DNA of 64,000 bases. Origin: Zygnema cylindricum (Eukaryota > Streptophyta > Zygnematophyceae > Zygnematales > Zygnemataceae). The translations under genes and the position numbers were made by a program. This document shows, one piece after another, positions 1 through 10,366 of the stretch (positions are counted from its first letter, which is position 1; every line of letters begins with the position of its first letter). Location: the NCBI GenBank assembly GCA_037447655.1, contig JBBHKE010002624.1, positions 1 through 64,000 on the forward strand, written 5' to 3'. The notes beneath the pieces were generated by a model, which worked only from the letters and a program-made list of their open reading frames with translations, had not been told where the DNA came from and did no database searches.

Positions 1-540
1 CGGCGACCCTCAATCTTATGTCGAGGCTATGAGGTCGGTTGATTGGGAGAGTAAGTGGTAATCGGCGTGGGTGAATCACTACGGATTATTATTGCAATTG
101 CAGCGATGGGGAAGAAGCACGTCCATCAAATGGACGTTGAAACCACATTTTTATATGGTGAGTTGGAGGAAGAGGTATATATGAAGGTACCGGAAGGTGT
201 CTCTCTTTTGGAGGAAAGAAATATATGGAGTTTGCGAAAGTCATTATATGGTTTAAAACAAACACCACGCACTTTGTACTTGAGACTTCATCGAGTACTA
301 TTGAAGTTTGGATTTGTACGGACTACGTCCGATTCTGGAGTTTACGTGAAAGGTGAAAGAGTTGATCAAATCATCTTTTCCGTTTATGTGGATGATTTCT
401 TGATGGCATGCGATAAGTTGGAGCGCATCAGTGAGTTGAAACGTTACCTTGGTTTACATTTCAAAGTAACAGATCTTAGAGAGGTACGATATATTTTGGG
501 GATTGAAGTGATACGTGACAAGGAGGGAACATTAAATTGA
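1..540 (+). pseudogene. E1: Ty1/copia reverse transcriptase, 5' part deleted
   Basis: This is the RT domain of a copia-type polyprotein, which copies the element RNA into DNA. Bases 2-58 read GDPQSYVEAMRSVDWESKW, the usual entry into copia RT. They are followed directly by the GVGESLRIIIAIAA region, so roughly 80-90 codons that normally hold the WVFK...RYKARLVA block are missing. From about 64 to 540 the frame is open: HQMDVETTFLYGELEEEVYM (first catalytic Asp), SLYGLKQTP, and YVDD near 388-399. A one-base frameshift near 530 breaks it before the connection to RNase H. Its protein differs clearly from the other copia copies here, so E1 is a separate lineage. The 5' end lies outside the window. 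Confidence 0.9.
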
Positions 541-1325
541 GTCAAACTCAATATTGTAAGGAGTTTTTGGAGAGATTTGGTATGTTTTGCACGAAACCGC
601 TTTCTACACCATTGGATGCAAACCTGCACATTCATGAGTTTGAATAGGAGGATTCTATCAACGTACCATATTGAGAGGCGATTGGTTCACTTATGCACCT
701 TAGCGTTGGTACTCGTCCACATATTTCGGTCGCGGTTTCCATCGTCAACCATTATTGTCACGAGCCAAAGAAGGCACACTGGGTGGTCATATGACGTATC
801 TTTCGATACTTGGTTGGTACGATTGATCTTGGACTTTTCTTTACTTCTGACAAAAATTCTTTGGAGTGTGTTGGGTATTGTGACGCGGATTGGGGCAGCA
901 ATTTTGATTCAAGTAAGTCCACGTCAGGGTATGCATTTATTTTTGGAGGAGCTGCGATCTCGTGGAGTTATAGGCTACAACCTACGATTGCATTGAGTTC
1001 CACAAAATCTGAGTATATGGGAGAGTGTCATGCAGCTAAGGCTTTGATTTGGATTAAGGAGATGTTAAGTGAGTTAAGCATTCCTATTGGTTGTATGACG
1101 ATTTATTCTGACAGCATGAGTTTAATGGCTTTGGCTAAAAATCTTGTGTTTCACAAGAGGACGAAACACATCACGATCCAATGGCATTTTGTAAGAGATT
1201 TGGTTACGGCAAACGAGATTCTATTTTTGTACGTACCAACAAAAGAGGAGGCGGCTGATTTGTTGACAAAGGCTGCCACACATGATGTGTTTGAGAGGAG
1301 GCGACCAAAACTTGGATTATTTTGA
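541..1325 (+). pseudogene. E1: copia RT tail and RNase H domain
   Basis: This continues the E1 polyprotein. In a shifted frame 541-650 reads LSQTQYCKEFLERFGM and then STPLDANL. Stops and frame changes follow near 650 and 690. From 810 to 1325 one open frame gives the RNase H domain: YCDADWG (catalytic Asp), ALSSTKSEYM (catalytic Glu), a degenerate YSDSMSLMALA third-Asp motif, and EEAADLLTKA (last Asp), ending at TGA 1324. A polypurine tract (1348-1358) and an LTR follow at once, which is the expected order. The gene is non-functional because of the frameshifts. Confidence 0.88.
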
Positions 1326-1358
1326 AGAGTTTGGCGATTCCAACAATAAGAGGGAGAT

Positions 1359-2073
1359 TGTTGGATTATTGTCGTTTCGCGGTATTTCCGCGAAACGTCA
1401 TACCAACTTGTATTTGTTTGACGCGAACTGTCGCGTCATCATACAAAAAGTACGACGTCGTTTTGTCGTATTACTGTTGTTGTCCGCGAACAAAACATAA
1501 AATTTTGTTTCGCGTCACTTGTTTGTTTCGTGCGCAGGTGTTTCAATTTGAATGCAGGTGTGTTCGTGAAGTGACATGTGTTTAAGTCAAAGTTTGGAGT
1601 TTGTCGTTTCGAAGCCTTCCTTCGTGGAACTTTCACTAAAGAGTGCACAGTCAACTAGGGACAGACTTCGTCGCTAAGCTAAGTTGTGCTTGTCTTATCT
1701 TGTTGTCTCTTAGTGCAGAGTAGGGAGTATATATAGGCAGTAATGTACATGTGCAGAGTATCGAATTAATTAAATCTATCTTATATGATTGAATCATAGA
1801 GGATTTGATATTGGAGTAAGAGATTATTTAAAGAGGATAGAGAAGAGAGAGAGGAGAGAAGAGAGATGATGTAAAGAGGCTTCGGCCTTAACACTTATAA
1901 TTCTTATTGGCTTAATATTCCTCTTGTCTTTTATGAGCTTAGGATGTGTAATGATTTATGTTTTATGAATTAGTAATGATTTATGTTTTATGATTTCTGT
2001 TAAGTGAAACTCTTTTGCTTTAGGTCCTACAATGTTGAGACTCTCTCCGTCTGATTGCTCCTTTTGCGTAACA
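1359..2073 (+). repeat. E1: 3' long terminal repeat
   Basis: The LTR begins TGTTGGATTATTG right after a purine tract (AAGAGGGAGAT) and ends near GCGTAACA, giving TG...CA ends and about 715 bp. A TATA-like GTATATATAG lies at 1728-1737, so the U3/R boundary is probably just downstream. The region before it is rich in CGCG and GTTTCGC motifs. The left LTR is outside the window, so the right end and any target duplication cannot be verified. Confidence 0.7.
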
Positions 2074-2414
2074 TTATCATAAGACAACCGCCAAATCATG
2101 AAGCGCCACGGAAAAAGTCGTCACAATCACAAAGTTTTTGCAATTTTTAGGTTAATTTATATTCTAGTGGAAAAAAAAAAAACTTGTCAAATCATCGCTC
2201 AAACATTCCCTAAAGATCCTTTCAAATTAAAGACAACAAGATCTACATAACGTCACTAACAAAAATGCCAAAAATAACAAACTATAAACACTAAACACTA
2301 AAATCCACAAATCTCTAGGCAAAAGATCCGAAATGAACATTTTGATCATTGAAAACTAATTGAGAATGACACTAATTACTTATGAATAACATTAACAATA
2401 ACAAAAACAATAAG
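2074..2414. other. Spacer between E1 and E2
   Basis: No coding signal is seen. The last 60 bases become (AAC/AAT)-rich, and similar AAC/AAT-rich sequence lies on the far side of E2 (from 9568). E2 therefore seems to have inserted into a microsatellite-like tract. Confidence 0.6.
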
Positions 2415-2996
2415 TGCAATTCTGTGTCCTACATTAGACCACAGAATACACGAAGCCTCTAGACAGTATTAAAATAACCCACTTCAAGCCACAACCACTG
2501 CTGTCTAGGAAGGCAAAATGACAGTTTGACTGCACCCTTGTGTAGCGTGGACTCCCCTGAGTCCATTGCAAAAAGAATCACTGAAAACGTCCAATGAGCT
2601 GATAAGTTATGAGGCAGTAAAAATGCCACTTTGTACAAACTCTCAAAGGGAGAGGTGACTACCTACCAAAATTTTCTAATTCGTGATTCCATCTAATAAC
2701 TTCTATCTACTGAAGTACGGACTAATCATATTACTATACCGTACCAAAAAGTACTACTGCCGGTCTACCTTTTGCACGAACCATGTACAACAAGGCTATT
2801 AAGCGGACGCGTGTCTGCTTTTCACTCGTCCGTACATTCGTCGAAATTCCCATGACCGAATGTCATCTCTCCACGTGGCTCCAGGTCATGCCACGTCGCA
2901 AAACGCTAAAGTGACCACTTCGAGATTCTGGCGATGATGTGCGCTGTTGGATTTGCAGCGAGACGCAATCTTAGCCGTTTTAAATACTTGCGCGAC

Positions 2997-3021
2997 ATTT
3001 GTTTCGCTGTCGAAACAAAAT
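2997..3021. promoter_or_regulatory. Conserved U3 hairpin in the E2 LTR
   Basis: ATTTGTTTC is followed after six bases by GAAACAAAAT, a near-perfect 9-bp inverted repeat. Equivalent hairpins lie at 9095-9119, 39867-39890, 45255-45278, 50908-50934 and 60307-60333 in other group A LTRs. The role is unknown. Confidence 0.5.
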
Positions 3022-3171
3022 GCGTGGTATCCGTTTTGAAATAGTGTCGTACTTCGTACTTTCATAAAACTGTATCTATGCATGCCGTATAGAGTTTTAG
3101 TTAAATGGATTTGTTCCTCCCTAAATATATATATATATCTATCTATCACATACTATATCACTTAGCATTGG

Positions 3172-3250
3172 TCCTAGTCTAATAGGATAAAGCTGACCGC
3201 TATCGACCTACTTGACGAACCGCAGGTACCGGGATCAAATCCCGGGTCCG
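3172..3250 (+). other. tRNA-like module, antisense in the U3 of the E2 LTR
   Basis: The + strand shows a D-arm/A-box-like TCTAATAGGATAAAGC at 3178-3193. About 50 bases on, a perfect T-arm-like stem-loop sits at 3229-3245: stem CCGGG/CCCGG around the 7-base loop ATCAAAT. The same module lies at 9264-9343 in the right LTR. The LTR itself is on the - strand, so the module is antisense. It lacks an obvious acceptor stem and is not called a tRNA gene. Confidence 0.5.
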
Positions 3251-3430
3251 GCAGGTATATTTTTAGTAACCTACTAAAATAACTTCCTGTTTAACTAAGG
3301 CAGCCATGGATCAACCACCCTCTCTATCCTTCAGTGACTATAACAAGTATGGGGGCTAGAGAGAGGAGGTGGAGGCATGCAGTCCATCCTTTTTGTTTTT
3401 CTTTTATACTAACATATTAAACCTAGAAAA

Positions 3431-4168
3431 TGTTGTTTTTAGAAAGCTTTAGTCCTCTTTATGCCTCAGCTGTGAGAGAGAGCTGTTCAGGACTTAAGCT
3501 ATTTTTGGTTGAGTTCGGTTCAGTACTTACCGAAATTAGTGTGACAGTGAAGTTGGGAGTTCACGGTTCATTCACACTTGGGACACGTGTCGTCACTTGG
3601 GAGAATGCGTGAGTATGTCCTCCGTGGACGTACGGAAATTCGGCAGGACCACTGGACTTCGTAAAGTCAATTCTACGGTGCCAAATCCTCTAATCGGACC
3701 GCTGACAGCCGCCGCCAACAAATAGTGACGAGGCGTGACTAGATCATTATCACTTTACGTTGTCTTAACTTCGGTGTAAATATTTGTGATAGAATGTTAG
3801 ATGTACGGCTGGAATGCCTCCGTACATCTTAGTGTAGTATCGGTGTATAAAAGTAGGACTTAGTGAATTTGATTTTTAGGAACAAATGATATGAAAACTG
3901 TACACTCAGTTTTATGTAATGTCATTTCTACATATCTCACAGATTTGTAAGCGGAATTGATTGAAATTTTGTGTATGTGTTGCTTTGGTTGTTATCTTTA
4001 GTGTGGAAAATTTTCAGGACGTTTAAAGCGTTTTTCTGAAAGTTATAGTCTGTCAAAGTTTTTGTTCAGCCATCGGTATTTGTGGAAGCTTCCTCTCTTG
4101 ATTTGTTCTACGATGACTACTGCTGCATCTTCTTCATCTTCAGTGCCAGTAGTTGTGTCAAAACAACA
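3431..4168 (+). mobile_element. S1: solo LTR (group B) inside the E2 LTR
   Basis: The insert starts TGTTGTTTTTAG and ends CAAAACAACA, and it is flanked by the 5-bp direct repeat GAAAA (3426-3430 and 4169-4173). The uninterrupted E2 partner LTR shows the empty site near 9536-9541. The ends form a perfect 9-bp inverted repeat (TGTTGTTTT). An ATG at 4113 begins a Ser-rich peptide, MTTAASSSSS, that runs to the LTR end; by comparison with L1 and the E8 LTR this is the start of gag lying inside the LTR. No internal region remains, so it is a solo LTR. Confidence 0.88.
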
Positions 4169-4218
4169 GAAAATACTCTAGAAATCTATTAATTTCAACA
4201 CTCCCCTTATTTTCTAGT

Positions 4219-4984
4219 CTATTTTTCTTTCAACCCGCATTTTTCCCGAAAATATTTTAATTTAGGAGAGGGCACAGGTTTGGTTATCATGTCAGCCACC
4301 ATTTCTTCATCAGGTCTATACACAAGATTTAAATTTTTATTTTTAACTTTTTCTCTTACGAAGCTTAATCTAATGTCCATATCTTTTGCTTTGAAATGGT
4401 GTTTTGGATTGGCTGCAATTATAATTGCAGCTTGATTATCGCAAACGATTTCATGCACTCCTTCCTTCATATTTCCCAGATCTTGCAACAATGACTTCAC
4501 CCACATTAGTTCTTTTACAGCAGAACAAAACGCCATATACACAGCCTCCATAGTAGATTGAGCAACGGCCTTTTGTTGCTTATTGCCCCAACAGCAAGCA
4601 CCTTCCCTCACATACAAAATAAATCCAGAAGTGCATCTTCTCATAGGTGCATCCCCATAACTGGTATCACTTCAAGTGGTGATATCAGTGTGCTCCCCTC
4701 CCAAATGCAACCATAACTCTCTAGTTCCAACCAAATATCTCATGACTCTCTTGGCTGCCTCCCAGTCTCTCTTTCTAGGATCATTAAGACTCCTACTGAG
4801 TACTCCAACTGCCGCAGCTATGTGCGGCCTGGTACAACATAAAATTGATTAAACTTCCTACAATCTGTCTATAAGGGATATTCTTCATAAACTCTCTCTC
4901 CTTTAGACTAATCTCATCGTCTAAGATCATCGCTTCTTCTACACTCCCATCACTTTTTTTTTCAAGTCCATGGGAGTAGTACAA
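4219..4984 (-). pseudogene. E2: RNase H domain
   Basis: This is the C-terminal RNase H of the E2 polyprotein, which removes the RNA strand during reverse transcription. The frame 4644-4219 holds STMEAVYMAF (degenerate catalytic Glu block), CDNQAAIIIA (third Asp), AKDMDIRLSFV and MVADMITKP (last Asp), ending GLKEK. The upstream block, with a degenerate YQAAHSCGSW in place of the usual TRPDIAAAVG, lies in 4984-4793. A frame break and a stop between 4645 and 4790 separate the WSDxSYG region. A purine tract and the LTR follow at 4200. Confidence 0.85.
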
Positions 4985-5800
4985 CTATTAGCATTTTCCA
5001 TCTGGAATTTCTCAAGCATATTACATATTACTTCTTTCTGAGTAAGTCTGATAATCTTCTTCCCCCTATATCTCTCCATTTGGATCCCCAAAATATATTT
5101 TATCTCCCTTAAATCCTTCAAATCAAATCTGCCCATAAGATCTTTCTTTTGCCTATTGATCTTTTCCAAAGACTTACTCAACACAAGCATATCATCCACA
5201 TAAATTGCAATAAAAATGACACCATTTTCATCTTCAAACATATCGATAGAATTGTCAGAGGTGATTCGGATATATCCTTGTTCGGTGAGAAACTCATCTA
5301 GTTTTTTATTCTACTGTCGGGGAGCTTGCTTCAGTCCATATAAGGACTTTATGAGCTTACATACTTTTCTCTCTTCTCATTTTTCCACGAACCCGTCGGG
5401 TTGCCTCATGAAAATTTCTTCCTCTAACTCACCATTAAGAAAAGCAATCTTAATGTCCATCTAGTGTATTTCCATGTCTTCTGCTGCTGCGAGACTGAGG
5501 AGAATCCTTATTGATGGGAACCGAACAACTGGAGCAAAGGTCTCCTCAAAGTCAATCCCCTTCTTTTGGGTGAACCCCTTCGCTACCAATCAAGCCATGT
5601 ATCTCTCAATGGTATTATCTGGATTCAAATTTAGTTTAATTACCCATTTACACCCAATAGGTTTTCTATCTGGAGAACAATCAGCTAGTTGCCAAGTATT
5701 TGCTTCCATGATAGAAGACATCTCATCATTTATGGCTCTAATCCATCTTTCTTTCTCTGGACTATTCACGGCCTCCGAGTAAGACTAAGGCTCATCTGGG
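4939..5800 (-). pseudogene. E2: reverse transcriptase domain
   Basis: Read right to left, the region gives [65 protein letters not shown] and IYVDDMLVLSK (catalytic YVDD near 5190-5201). KYILGIQMERY and KANSCTTPMDL-like blocks follow. The frame 5241-4939 is open, but several stops interrupt the N-terminal half (near 5605, 5462, 5388 and 5311). The domain order is standard for copia. It is not functional. Confidence 0.85.
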
Positions 5801-7183
5801 TGAGATAGCTTAGTTACCTTATGAGCAGTTTGTTTTTCCTCTATCTTTTGCTGCTCCTCCTTCCTCCCTCAAATTCTGAAGCTGGAATGGATAGAAGTCT
5901 TAGATTTCTTCTCACTGCATCATCCGGTCCCCTGTCCATGGAAGTCGGTTCTTTTCCCGCTTTTTCTATCTCCTCGAAGTCCATAGGAGTATGTGAGGTT
6001 TACGGTGAGTCTCCTGTATCTTTGATCTTCCCTGAATCTGCTATCACTGTTTCACTCATGTCCCTTTTGGATACAACTGAGTTCTCCTCACTTTCGAACT
6101 CAAATCTGATTCTTATCTTCTTTGTGTATTTGAAGGGGTCAAATGACTTCCCTTCATCCATGATAAGTAAGTGTTTGACCAGAATGGTAGCTTTCTTTGC
6201 TAAGTCATTGACTCTATATCACTTAGCATCCTCATCATATCCCACAAAGTATCCAGGTTTTCCCTTAGCATCTAGTTTCCAGTTTTTCCTATCCGTGTCA
6301 ATGCTGTAAACTTGGCTAGCAAATTCTTTAAGGTGTGAGATATCTGGTTTCCTTCCAACCCATCTCTCATAAGGTGTCACTCCCTTTACAGTTGAGGTAA
6401 GGACTCTATTCTTCATGTAGTTGGCACAATTCATTGCTTCTGCCCAAAATCTCTTTCCTATTTTCTTATCTGCCAACATACTGCATGCATTATCTCCTAG
6501 TGTTCGATTCAATCTCTCAGCTACTCCATTTCGTTTCGTTTTATATGGTACAATTTTCTGGTGCTGCACTTCCTCATCTCTCAGATATTCCTCAAACTGG
6601 TTAGAGGTATATTCCCCCCATTATCACTCCATATCCTCTTCATAGAGGTTTCATGCAACTTCTCACTCAAGGCTTTATATTCTTTGAAGTAAGGTGATGC
6701 TTCAAACTTTGTTTTGATAAAGTAAACTCTAGAGTATCTAGACCAAGCATCAGTTATTGTCATCATAAACGTCTTTCCTCCAACTGAAGGTACTTTTGCT
6801 GGTCCCCAAATATCTGTGTGGACCAAATCTAACACTTTCTCACCTCTTTATGTGGCGGCTTTGGGAAAGGGAAGTTTGTGAGCCTTACCTTGAGCACAAC
6901 CACTACAATCATCCATCATTTCAATATCCCCAAACTGAATGCCTTCTACTAGCCCAAGCTTTTTCATTTCCCTCAACCTATCAAAATGCATATGCCCCAA
7001 CCGCTTATGCCAATTCATCAACTTAGGAACACCAACATAATAAGCATTCTTCTTTTCATTACTCAGGTTTAGCCTAAATATTCCTTGGCTACCCTTATCT
7101 ACCGTGAAGTAAACTTCATCCCCATACTTAGCTGTAAAGACTCCATTTCTAGTGAAGGTATCAAACTCTTTGTCATCTAACAC
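5801..7183 (-). pseudogene. E2: integrase domain and linker
   Basis: This integrase would insert the cDNA into the host chromosome. The frame 7183-6848 carries the HHCC zinc motif: WHKRLGHMHF, then CSGCAQGKAHKLPFP. The frames 6835-6581 and 6569-6219 carry the DDE core: LVHTDIWGP (Asp), WSDNGG (Asp) and NGVAERLNRTL (Glu). The GKPGYFVGYDEDAK block follows, then a low-complexity linker to about 5801. Stops and a frameshift near 6580-6600 break the domain at three points. Confidence 0.85.
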
Positions 7184-7210
7184 ATACGTAGAGACAAGCT
7201 TTTTACTCAG

Positions 7211-7561
7211 CTAACGAATGTAGAGTATATCTGAGAATGTAAGTATAGAAGTCTTACCCTCCACTAAGACTTTTAGATCTACTGAGCCCACTAGATCTGT
7301 AGTAACCACTCTCCTATCCCCATACTCTATCTCTACTGTAGGGATCTTTCTTAGCTTAGTGAAAAGTTCTTTATCACGACACATATGCATGGATGCACCT
7401 GAGTCGATAATCCATCCTTCCTGTGGAGCTTCCCGAATTGCTTCAAGGGCACGCTTCTGTCTTCGAGGGATCTCCTTCTCCTCTAGACCCTCGTCAAGAA
7501 GAAGCTCCCTATCCTCCTCAGAGGACTCATCCTCGGTTTCTCTTGTCACTTTTGTAACCAA
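7211..7561 (-). pseudogene. E2: aspartic protease region
   Basis: The frame contains GWIIDSGASMHMC, the retropepsin active-site DSGA typical of copia proteases, followed by FTKLRKIPTVEIEYGDRR and a DILYIR tail. Upstream is an acidic spacer rich in Glu and Asp. The active site is intact, but a stop directly after the ORF (7208-7210) separates it from integrase. The frame overlaps the end of gag. Confidence 0.8.
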
Positions 7562-8537
7562 AAGTGCTTTTTTCTTCCCTCCGGAAGAACCCCCTCCACA
7601 GTTCTCTTGGAGCCTCAGCTCCGATAGCTTGACACAATCTGCGATAAAGTGTTCCGGCTTTTTGCAAAAATGACAAAGACCCTTTAGGGGCCTCGGTCCC
7701 CCAGAATGATCTCTTTCCCCTTTGTAAGGTTTCTTCGGGTCCTTCCCCCATCGGTCCCCTCTTATTGTTAAAACTTGAATGCTCTTTCCTCCTCTCTAAA
7801 TCTCCATTGTGTTTTCCTGCACAGGTATCATCCTGCACAGGTATCATCCTGACCACTCTGTTCCATTTCTATGAAATATCAAGCATTTCTTGTACTCGGT
7901 ACAGTATGTATTCGAACTCATCTGATAACTTCATGATAAGGGTGTTAACTTTCATTTTCATTGTACCTGTCCACCCTCCACTTTCCATCTCTATATACAA
8001 ACAAGAAATATCATTACAATAATCTAACATCTTTCCTCTTTTGTAAGTGTAACTCACTAGCTTTTTTTCAGCCAACTGCAACTCCTAAATGGGTTCCAAC
8101 TCTATAAATCTCCACCAATTTCACTCACAACTCCTCAGCCTTGTAAATGTCAAGATGAGGGGTGGCCAAAGCTTGTGTGAGGTTCCTCAAAATGAAGTTC
8201 TAGGCAGCCATGTTTACATCCTCCCACATTTGAGTATCAATCTCCGCGGTCTTCACGGTCGCCGCTCCCGATACTATGGCAATAGGAGTAAGGAGTGTCT
8301 GCTTCTATTTCGCCTTTTCGGACACATTGCTGTCCCCATCATCTGCCTCGATCATCTGCCTCCTCCGCTGAGGCAGCCGTTGCTGCATGAAACCTTACTC
8401 CTCCAAATCCTAGTGGAGTTCTCGAAGGTGGACGTTTCACTTGTCCACTGACGATATCCCGTTATCAATTTTTGCACAAAGCTCCCATCATCATGGCTTC
8501 CCAATAGATGAACCCAGATCCATTGAATGTGGGCACC
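7562..8537 (-). pseudogene. E2: gag remnant
   Basis: Gag forms the particle that packages element RNA. The frame 8081-7869 holds the gag core (QLAEKKLVSYTYKRGKMLDYCND, then VNTLIMKLSDEFEYI). The zinc knuckle CHFCKKPEHFIADC (CX2CX4HX4C) lies near 7625-7670. The N-terminus is shifted through several frames between 8090 and 8537, and its start codon was lost with the LTR end. The equivalent gag start in E3 and E4 lies inside the LTR. Confidence 0.78.
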
Positions 8538-9567
8538 CCACAAAATACATGAAGCCTCTAGATTGCATTTAACTAACCCACTTCATGCCACAACCACTGC
8601 TGTCGGGAAGGCAAAATGACAGTTTGGCTGCACCCCAATGCAGCGTGGACTCCCTTAAGTCCATAGCAAAAAGAATCACTGAAAACAACCAACCAGCCGA
8701 TAAGTTATGAGGTAGTAAAAATGCCGATTTGTAGAAACTCTCAAAGGGAGAGGTGACTACCTACCAAAATTTTCTAAGTCCTGATTCCCTCTAATAACTT
8801 CTATTTAATGAAGTATATACCAATCAGATTACTGTACCGTTCCAAAAAGTACTACTTCCGGTCTACCTTATGCACGAACCATGTACAACAAGGCTATTAA
8901 GCGGACGCGTGTCTGCTTTTCACTCGTCCGTACATTCGTCGAAATTCCCATGACCGAATGTCATCTCTCCACGTGGCTCCAGGTCATGCCACGTCGCAAA
9001 ACGCTAAAGTGACCACTTCGAGATTCTGGCGATGATGTGCGCTGTTGGATTTGCAGCGAGACGCAATCTTAGCCGTTTTAAATACTTGCGCGACATTTGT
9101 TTCGCTGTCGAAACAAAATGCGTGGTATCCGTTTTGAAATAGTGTCGTACTTCGTACTTTCATAAAACTGTATCTATGCATGCCGTATAGAGTTTTAGTT
9201 AAATGGATTTGTTCCTCCCTAAATATATATATATATCTATCTATCACATACTATATCACTTAGCATTGGTCCTAGTCTAATAGGATAAAGCTGACCGCTA
9301 TCGACCTACTTGACGAACCGCAGGTACCGGGATCAAATCCCGGGTCCGGCAGGTAGTCCGGCAGGTATATTTTTAGTAACCTACTAAAATAACTTCCTGT
9401 TTAATTAAGGCAGCCATGGATCAACCACCCTCTCTATCCTTCAGTGACTACAACAAGTATGGGGGCTAGAGAGAGGAGGTGGAGGCATGCAGTCCATCCT
9501 TTTTCTTTTTCTTTTATACTAACATATTAAACCTAGAAAATACTCTAAAAATCTATTAATTTCAATA
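8538..9567 (-). repeat. E2: right (5') LTR
   Basis: This copy matches the left LTR but lacks its last 23 bp and the primer-binding site, where the sequence jumps into gag. It carries an extra 12-bp tandem copy of GTCCGGCAGGTA next to the tRNA-like module (about 9344-9367). It shows the uninterrupted S1 target, CCTAGAAAATACTC, at about 9532-9545. The outer end reads TTCAATA rather than TTCAACA. Confidence 0.83.
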
Positions 9568-9832
9568 ATAGCAATAATAACAACAATAACAATAACAAAA
9601 AACACAACAACAACAATAATGATAATATACTTTATTCATGTTTGCAAACCTACCTTGCTTTGGTCATTTTGCCCTCGTCATCATTGATTCCAAAGCACTG
9701 GAGACTTTTCGACAACAACCACTTTTCGACAACAACCTGAAAGTTAAACTCACCACACCAAAAAAATAAAAAACCACCAAAATATTAAGTGTATGTCTTC
9801 CCCAATTACTATATGCATATTATATTTATATT
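9568..9832. other. AAC/AAT-rich flank of E2
   Basis: The first 70 bases are an imperfect (AAC/AAT)n tract. The remainder is unique-looking AT-rich sequence with no coding signal. Confidence 0.55.
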
Positions 9833-10125
9833 TTTATGTATAATATATATACACCTATATATATACATAAAATATAAATATATATATTATATATAATATA
9901 TATACATAACATATTTATTATAATTTTGTATATAATATATATTTATTATAATGCTGTATATAATAAAAATATATTTTAATTTTGTATATAATACATATGT
10001 TATAATTCTGCTTATAATAGATACATTATAATTTTGTATATAATAGATATGTTATAATTCTGTATATAATAGATATATTATAATTCTGTATATAATAGAT
10101 ATATTATAATAATGTATATCGCATT
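9833..10125. repeat. AT-rich minisatellite, about 26-bp period
   Basis: After a TATATA-rich stretch (9833-9905), imperfect units of the form ATTATAATTCTGTATATAAT recur from about 9905 to 10115 with TTTGTA/TTCTGTA variants. No coding content. Confidence 0.8.
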
Positions 10126-10170
10126 GTATCTCACCTTGTTCCGACCTTTGCAACTCAAACCCTAAGCTTT

Positions 10171-10366
10171 GCTTCTCCCTCTCCCTCTCCCTCTCCTTCT
10201 CCCTCTCCCTCTCATCTATTGAATATTCAAAAAATCTAGAATTGATCAGAGGAAAAGGGAGGGAATGTAAGTGAGAGGGAGGGAAGGAAAGAAGGAGGGA
10301 GGGAAAGAAGGGGGGAGATCGGGAAGGAGGGAGAGAGGGAGGGAGGAAAGAAAAAGAAGGAAAGAG
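10171..10366. repeat. CT-rich and GA-rich simple repeats
   Basis: (CCCTCT)n runs at 10171-10213. A (GGGA/GGAA)n purine tract runs at 10251-10366 on the + strand. Open frames over this tract are compositional artefacts. Confidence 0.9.

Larger units (their letters stand above)
2415..4200 (-). repeat. E2: left (3') LTR, interrupted by S1
   Basis: Read on the - strand, the LTR starts TGTTGAAATTAATAG (4200) and ends ACAGAATTGCA (2415). Without the insertion and the extra target copy it is about 1043 bp. Bases 2760-3425 are almost identical to 8870-9535, while 2415-2760 is clearly more diverged from its partner. It contains the group A features: four GTAC cores (2715-2787), the hairpin ATTTGTTTC/GAAACAAAA (2997-3021) and an antisense tRNA-like module (3172-3250). 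Confidence 0.85.
2415..9567 (-). mobile_element. E2: nearly complete Ty1/copia element with a nested solo LTR
   Basis: This is a full gag-PR-IN-RT-RNase H copia element read on the - strand, with LTRs at both ends. The order from right to left is LTR (8538-9567), gag, protease, integrase, RT, RNase H, purine tract (4201-4210), LTR (2415-4200). All coding domains carry stops or frameshifts. The end of the right LTR and the primer-binding site have been lost by a small deletion near 8530-8538, so the element could not be copied again by itself. No exact target duplication was found: ATAAG lies on the left, and ATAGC follows the probable right end. Confidence 0.88.

Noticed and set aside
2886-3149. 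87-codon - strand frame, repeated exactly at 8984-9247
   Set aside because: Conservation is explained by its position in the two LTRs of E2; it has no protein signature and lies in U3.
2415-9572. A target duplication for E2
   Set aside because: ATAAG on the left and ATAGC on the right do not match well, and the site is AAC/AAT-rich, so any short match would be uninformative.
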